In this document: positions 58,200 to 64,000 of the stretch, in pieces
How the letters are laid out: each line of letters starts with the position of its first letter
How positions within the stretch are numbered: the first letter of the stretch is position 1
Notes under the pieces: model-generated
What the model saw: the letters and a program-made list of their open reading frames with translations, nothing else
Told to the model about the DNA's origin: nothing
Database searches by the model: none
From: Pempheris klunzingeri
Taxonomy: Eukaryota > Chordata > Actinopteri > Acropomatiformes > Pempheridae
Direction: 5' to 3'
Length of the DNA: 64,000 nt
Assembly: GCF_042242105.1 (NCBI RefSeq)
Contig: NC_092019.1
Coordinates: 24,702,828 to 24,766,827 of the forward strand
Program-made: the position numbers and the translations under genes

Positions 58200-58204
58200 G
58201 TCTG
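58200..58204 (+). repeat. Right target-site duplication GTCTG
   Basis: Exact copy of 52521-52525. Confidence 0.85.
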
Positions 58205-58324
58205 AGACCAGTGTTTTCAAAGCAGGTTGCAGCTTTCTTGACATGTGAGTGATGCATTCATGCAACATTGGCAAAATGCTCTGCTGGTGGCACTGTTGGT
58301 GATTTATTCATAATTCAAGGTACA

Positions 58325-58720
58325 GCATGGCTACCACAGCCTTCTGCAGCAACATGCCATCCAGTCTGGGTTGTGCTCAGTGGGACCATCACTTGTTCTT
58401 AACAGGACAATGAGCCCAGACACACCTCCAGGCTTTGTAGGGGCTGTTTGACCGAGACGGAGAGTGATGGAGTGCTGCATCAGATGATCTGGCCCCCACA
58501 ATCACCTGACCTAAACCAACTGAGATGGTTTGGGGTGAGTTGGACCTCAGAGTGAAGAAAAGCAGCCAACAAGTGCTCAGCACCTCTGGGAGCTCCTTGA
58601 GGACTAAAACCATCCAGGTGACGACCTCATGAAGCTGACTGAGAGAATACCAAGAGTGTGAAAGCTGTCAGCACAGCAAGAGGTGGCAAAGGTGGTTTTA
58701 TGGTTTAAATGTTTAACTTA
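58325..58720 (+). mobile_element. Degenerate Tc1-like transposase C-terminal fragment
   Basis: Across shifting frames the sequence spells out pieces of a fish Tc1-like transposase end: LLQQHAIQSG, then VGPSLVLN, the 'PDTPPG' remains of the DNDPKHTS motif, 'IWPPQSPDL'-like sequence near 58486, MVWGELDLRVKKSSQQ and a PRVCKA-like end near 58655. Stops and indels are frequent. The catalytic triad cannot be read in one frame, so it is dead. Confidence 0.65.
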
Positions 58721-59194
58721 TGAATGTAATTTCAGGGTGACGATGTGAGAAGATTTCTGCACCTTTTTTGAAATCAGATTCAAAGTTTTTTAAGACCATG
58801 ACAGAGACACAGCAGAGCAATACACATCAGGTCTGTGCAATGTGTTTGAAATCAGCATCTCCATATTAATTCAGATTTTTTTCAAATACTGACATGAAGG
58901 AATGGGAAATCATGCATAATCAGCAAATCCATGAGTTAGTTTAGGTGACGTTAAGTTTTAGCGGTGGTTTTACAGATGCCACATGGAGGGAAGGCGTTCA
59001 GAAATTCTATGGACACTGTTGAGACTTTAAACTGCACAGCAGGATGCACATGGTGAGATGTAATGTAGGAAGAAATATAAAATAACAGGCAGAACACAAC
59101 CTCACATCCAATTAATTAATTTTTATTTATAATTTGAGGTCATGTTTAGAGTCCGACAACATTAAATTTAAGTCAAGAGTAACGCCTGCACACT

Positions 59195-59318
59195 CCATTC
59201 ATTATCTATACCAAGTTAGAGTCACCAATTAACCTAACCTGCATGTCTTTGGACTGTGGGAGGAAACCGGAGCACCCGGAGAAAACCCACACTAGCATGA
59301 GGAGAACATGCAAACTCC
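59195..59318 (-). mobile_element. Internally deleted copy of the 48573 SINE
   Basis: Shares 'cattatctatacc', 'gtcaccaattaacctaacctgcatgtctt' and 'cactagcatgaggagaacatgcaaactcc' with the copy at 48573-48928, missing the middle of the body and the tRNA-like head. Confidence 0.7.
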
Positions 59319-59556
59319 AAAGTCCAAATGTCCAAACACCTCCCTCAAGCGAGCAAGGAAAACCTCCCAAACTAACCCTTTAACGGGAGAGACAGGAAGA
59401 ACTCCCTTCCAGAGATAGCTCAATGTCTCATGGGCTCAAAAACCTGGTGCTTTTGATTACATGAGTGTTTTATCCCTGTTCCACCTGTGCAGACGCTACT
59501 GTTTACCTCTACAGTCCTGCTGATGTCCCTCTGGGCCGTGCATCTGCTGTCCTCCC

Positions 59557-59641
59557 CGTCCTCCTCCTTCTCGTCCTCCCCGTCCTCCTCCTCCTCCTCG
59601 TCGTCCTCGTCCTCCTCGTCCTCCTCCTCGTCCTCCACTTT
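59557..59641. repeat. (CCT/CGT)n low-complexity block, acidic run on the minus strand
   Basis: Tandem CTC/GTC triplets. On the minus strand they encode about 30 consecutive Asp/Glu within a 72-residue frame (59638-59420). It lies 3' of the HIPK-like stop codon; a CTGCAG acceptor sits just upstream, so an alternative last exon is conceivable but unsupported. Confidence 0.7.
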
Positions 59642-59817
59642 CGCCCCCCAGAGCTGCAGATGATTTTGTGGTGGGCTCCTGTAGTCACAGACGGAGAAAC
59701 AGAGATGCTGAGTGTCTTATTGTCATATCACAAGACATTTTCTGGCAAAGTGATTTAAAATGGATCGATCTTTGTCGTGCGTGTTGACATTTGAGAGCCT
59801 ACTTTGTCTGCCTGCAG

Positions 59818-59872
59818 TCCATCCAGACTTTCCTCTCTTTTCCTTTTCCAGCCCGTCCTGCGTTCTGGGTTT
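59818..59872 (-). pseudogene. Leftover fourth copy of the HIPK-like short exon
   Basis: From the TGTGCAG acceptor at 59873-59879 the minus strand reads RNPERRTG-KRKREESLDGLQADK in the phase of the short exons, recalling RSPDSPEPKRRRRSPDGDQAVK at 61006-60942. The bases upstream of it (a CAAATGTT-like intron end) also match those before the other copies. It lies past the stop in the preceding exon and its donor is shifted by one base, so it looks like a decayed duplicate. Confidence 0.5.
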
Positions 59873-59955
59873 CTGCACAAATCAAATGTTGTTTAACTCT
59901 CTGCAGTCCTACTGTAACAGTACAATCTAATAAACACAAGGAAGTGACATAACAC

Positions 59956-64000
<4,045 letters not shown>

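Overview
The window is nuclear DNA of a bony fish, most likely a spiny-rayed (percomorph-type) teleost. The genes are vertebrate and split by short GT-AG introns. The non-coding DNA carries typical teleost repeats: a chromodomain-type Ty3/Gypsy element, Tc1-like pieces, a tRNA-derived SINE, LINE tails and many microsatellites. No prokaryotic operon or RNA operon is present.

Layout. 1-11.4 kb (minus): the first three coding exons of crppa (ISPD), with further exons beyond the left edge. 13.0-15.3 kb (minus): sostdc1, two exons, with a TATA box. 15.4-22.7 kb: gene-free, repeat-bearing, possibly regulatory. 23.5-30.4 kb (minus): ankmy2, ten coding exons, complete. 31.6-33.2 kb (minus): a secreted-type protein with two C-type lectin domains, four exons. 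35.6-37.1 kb (plus): a two-exon CHK/EcKinase-like small-molecule kinase. 38.6-48.0 kb (plus): herpud2, one presumed non-coding and nine coding exons. 48-52.5 kb: intergenic, with a SINE. 52.5-58.2 kb (plus): a full-length Tf1/sushi-type LTR retrotransposon with a 5-bp target duplication, near-identical LTRs, intact gag and broken pol. 58.3-58.7 kb: Tc1-like relic. 59.96-64.0 kb (minus): the 3' eleven coding exons of a HIPK-like protein kinase, cut by the right edge.

The crppa-sostdc1-ankmy2 linkage matches the human 7p21 order, so the left half is an old conserved block. The right half (lectin, CHK kinase, herpud2, HIPK-like) is a different neighbourhood. The genes do not form one pathway: crppa makes CDP-ribitol for dystroglycan glycosylation, sostdc1 is a BMP/Wnt antagonist, ankmy2 acts in cilium/Hedgehog signalling, and herpud2 acts in ER-associated degradation.

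The most unusual things seen are the HIPK-like kinase tail, built from tandemly duplicated exon pairs with a leftover extra exon copy past the stop; the retrotransposon, whose sequence shows a self-priming arrangement and a young insertion age despite a broken pol; and a perfect 28-bp hairpin in a herpud2 intron. Exon ends were placed by hand from GT-AG sites, reading phase and similarity to remembered family members. No alignment was run.
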